NCBI RefSeq assembly: GCF_035222375.1
Contig: NC_085890.1
Location: 434,001-498,000, forward strand
Reading direction: 5' to 3'
DNA from: Podospora pseudocomata
Lineage: Eukaryota; Ascomycota; Sordariomycetes; Sordariales; Podosporaceae
DNA length: 64,000 nucleotides
Within the stretch, counting starts at the first letter, position 1; each line of letters opens with the position of its first letter. The notes under the pieces were generated by a model. It did not search any database, had not been told where the DNA came from, and saw only the letters and a list, made by a program, of their open reading frames with translations. This document shows, one piece after another, positions 62,647 through 64,000 of the stretch. The position numbers and the translations under genes are program-made.

Positions 62647-63855
62647 AGATGTTTACATTCGAGAGGTAAAGAAAAAAAACGCTCAAAGTATGGCTGTATA
62701 GTCTTGCACATGGCAAGAGGTCAACACAACAGCTGCCGAGTTGAAGAGCCCTTTGGTCTCAATCTTGGAGCAAGTGTCCACATAGTACCGATATAGCAAC
62801 CTTGAGATCTTGTGCCTACCTTACCTTGTATGATTTATTCTGAAATTTCTGACAAGAAGCTTTTAGCCTTAGAGCCAACAGTTTGCTAGCCACCTCGACT
62901 GGTGACGAATGCACGGTGGTCTGGTGTAGCGAACATCCAAGCTTCAAAGACACCAAAAATGTCGAACTATATGGTCACACTAGCATGAGCTACGAGCGCT
63001 ACCACTTTGCTCTTGACTAATGTGACTCTCAGACACGTAAAAGCCGTATTTCCTGGCTACGGTATGAAAGAACACCGATTTTCAATGAAATGCACCAAGT
63101 TTACGATATGGCTGGAACCTGCAAGGCATCTTCTTAGTGCTCTCAAGATAGGCATCAAAGTATCGCATCTTAGTCAGAGCCATAAAAGGGGCGCCCACGC
63201 ACCGTTAGGTACCTGAACGCCCTTGCCAATTCTTACAAGTGGCCCCGGCTGCTGAGGCCGAGTCCACCGCCTCATTTTCAGCAGACATCGTCACCGCCCT
63301 CGGCCCTGAGAATTGCGCTTCAAGAACTCGCACCGGTACCGACAGTCAGCCGGACTTCCCAGATCAACGCCGTTTTCCTCATCGGAGCAAATCCCCGCCT
63401 CGGTGCCCGCTCTCCGGGAACTGCAAGAGCCAACGGCCAGCGCGTTGGATGCCCAAGAATCGGTAATTTGACGGGCCGGGATCTTGGATTTGGCAGCGGA
63501 AGTTAGGTCCATCAGATCACGCCCAGCCAAGCAGCCCAGCCAGCCCAGCAAAGAGGCGCGAGGCGTCTCCGTCGCTCCATCTCGATACAAACGAGACACG
63601 CAGATAATCCACGGCCAAACGGGGCCGCGTTGTCGAGATTACAAAATCTAGTTTTTATTCGCCGCCTTGCGGCACACTTGCGTTACCAGTTGCTGCTTCG
63701 AACCCCGACCGCATGCCCGCCGCCGCCAGCACTCCTACGTCGTCGCTCGCTCACCACCACCATCAACCCCCACCGCTGCCCGCCCGCTCCTTATTCTCTT
63801 CCGTTCCGGTGACGTCGCCTCTGTGTCCATTGGGGACACCATCCCACACACGAAG
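62647..63855. other. divergent intergenic region
   Basis: Promoter region between the 61-62.6 kb gene and the gene starting at 63856. GCCCAGCCAGCCCAGC repeats occur at about 63,523-63,552. Small frames here lack domains. Confidence 0.4.
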
Positions 63856-64000
63856 ATGAATGGTGATTTGAGTTTGTCTCGGGCCCTGGGCGGTCTACGG
63901 ATTGCCAATCCCGATGATTCCCCAAACCCCTCACGGGACGCATCGAACGACCCCCATGATTCCCCCGAGCCCCAGCAACAGCAGGAGTACAGCTACCGGC
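63856..64000 (+). CDS. start of a gene cut by the window edge, function unknown
   Basis: ATG at 63856 opens a frame that stays open to the last base, 48 codons. The sequence starts MNGDLSLSRALGGLRIANP and goes on with a Pro/Asp/Ser-rich stretch and a Gln run (EPQQQQEYSYR). The C/T-rich, CACC-rich leader before it is typical of fungal promoters. The translated part is a disordered N-terminus, so no family can be assigned. Confidence 0.5.
   Translation, partial: MNGDLSLSRALGGLRIANPDDSPNPSRDASNDPHDSPEPQQQQEYSYR

Overview
The window is nuclear DNA of a filamentous ascomycete (Pezizomycotina), most likely a Sordariomycete and plausibly Sordariales. The evidence is the many short GT-AG introns (about 45-90 nt), long 5' leaders, a Zn2Cys6 regulator of the fungal type, a divergent FTR1/FET3 iron-uptake pair, a Mo25/Hym1 homologue, and an OMP decarboxylase with the long insert seen in mould enzymes. 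I saw no transposon, virus-derived element, CRISPR array or bacterial-type operon. This is a gene-rich, mostly housekeeping chromosome segment.

Layout. 0.2-5 kb: a mitochondrial PP2C phosphatase (PTC6 type, minus) and a BTB-like protein (plus), with two short minisatellites nearby. 5.4-10 kb: the high-affinity iron permease FTR1 (minus) and the ferroxidase FET3 (plus), head to head across a 1-kb shared promoter. 10.9-14.4 kb: poorly known genes, including a multi-exon membrane protein and a protein whose reading frame continues past a TAG stop. 15.1-24.1 kb: phosphatidylinositol synthase (minus), a 3-kb gene-poor gap, OMP decarboxylase (plus) and a Zn2Cys6 regulator (plus). A tRNA-Thr(AGT) lies at 24.46 kb. 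25.2-33.6 kb: one gene for a giant (about 2,749-residue) coiled-coil repeat protein. 34.7-40.9 kb: a small secreted cysteine-containing protein, a PLP-homeostasis protein (YggS/PROSC type) and a seven-AT-hook protein. 41.7-53.6 kb: Hym1/Mo25 (minus), cytosolic isoleucyl-tRNA synthetase (plus, with a TGAGTCA element in its promoter), Sfi1 (plus) and ribosomal protein uL24/L26 (plus). 55-64 kb: a second BTB protein, two conserved-looking proteins of unknown function, and the first codons of a gene that runs off the right edge.

How the genes relate. Only FTR1 and FET3 form a clear functional unit: the oxidase re-oxidises iron for the permease at the plasma membrane. The other genes are independent neighbours serving mitochondrial signalling, lipid and pyrimidine synthesis, translation, spindle-pole duplication and polarity signalling. 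The least explained item is the giant repeat protein. Its coiled coil is built from exact 29-residue units with a block of six 11-residue units inserted, and upstream of it lies a second array of short helical modules. I cannot name a family for it.

All exon boundaries were worked out by eye from splice signals and frame, without transcripts or database searches.
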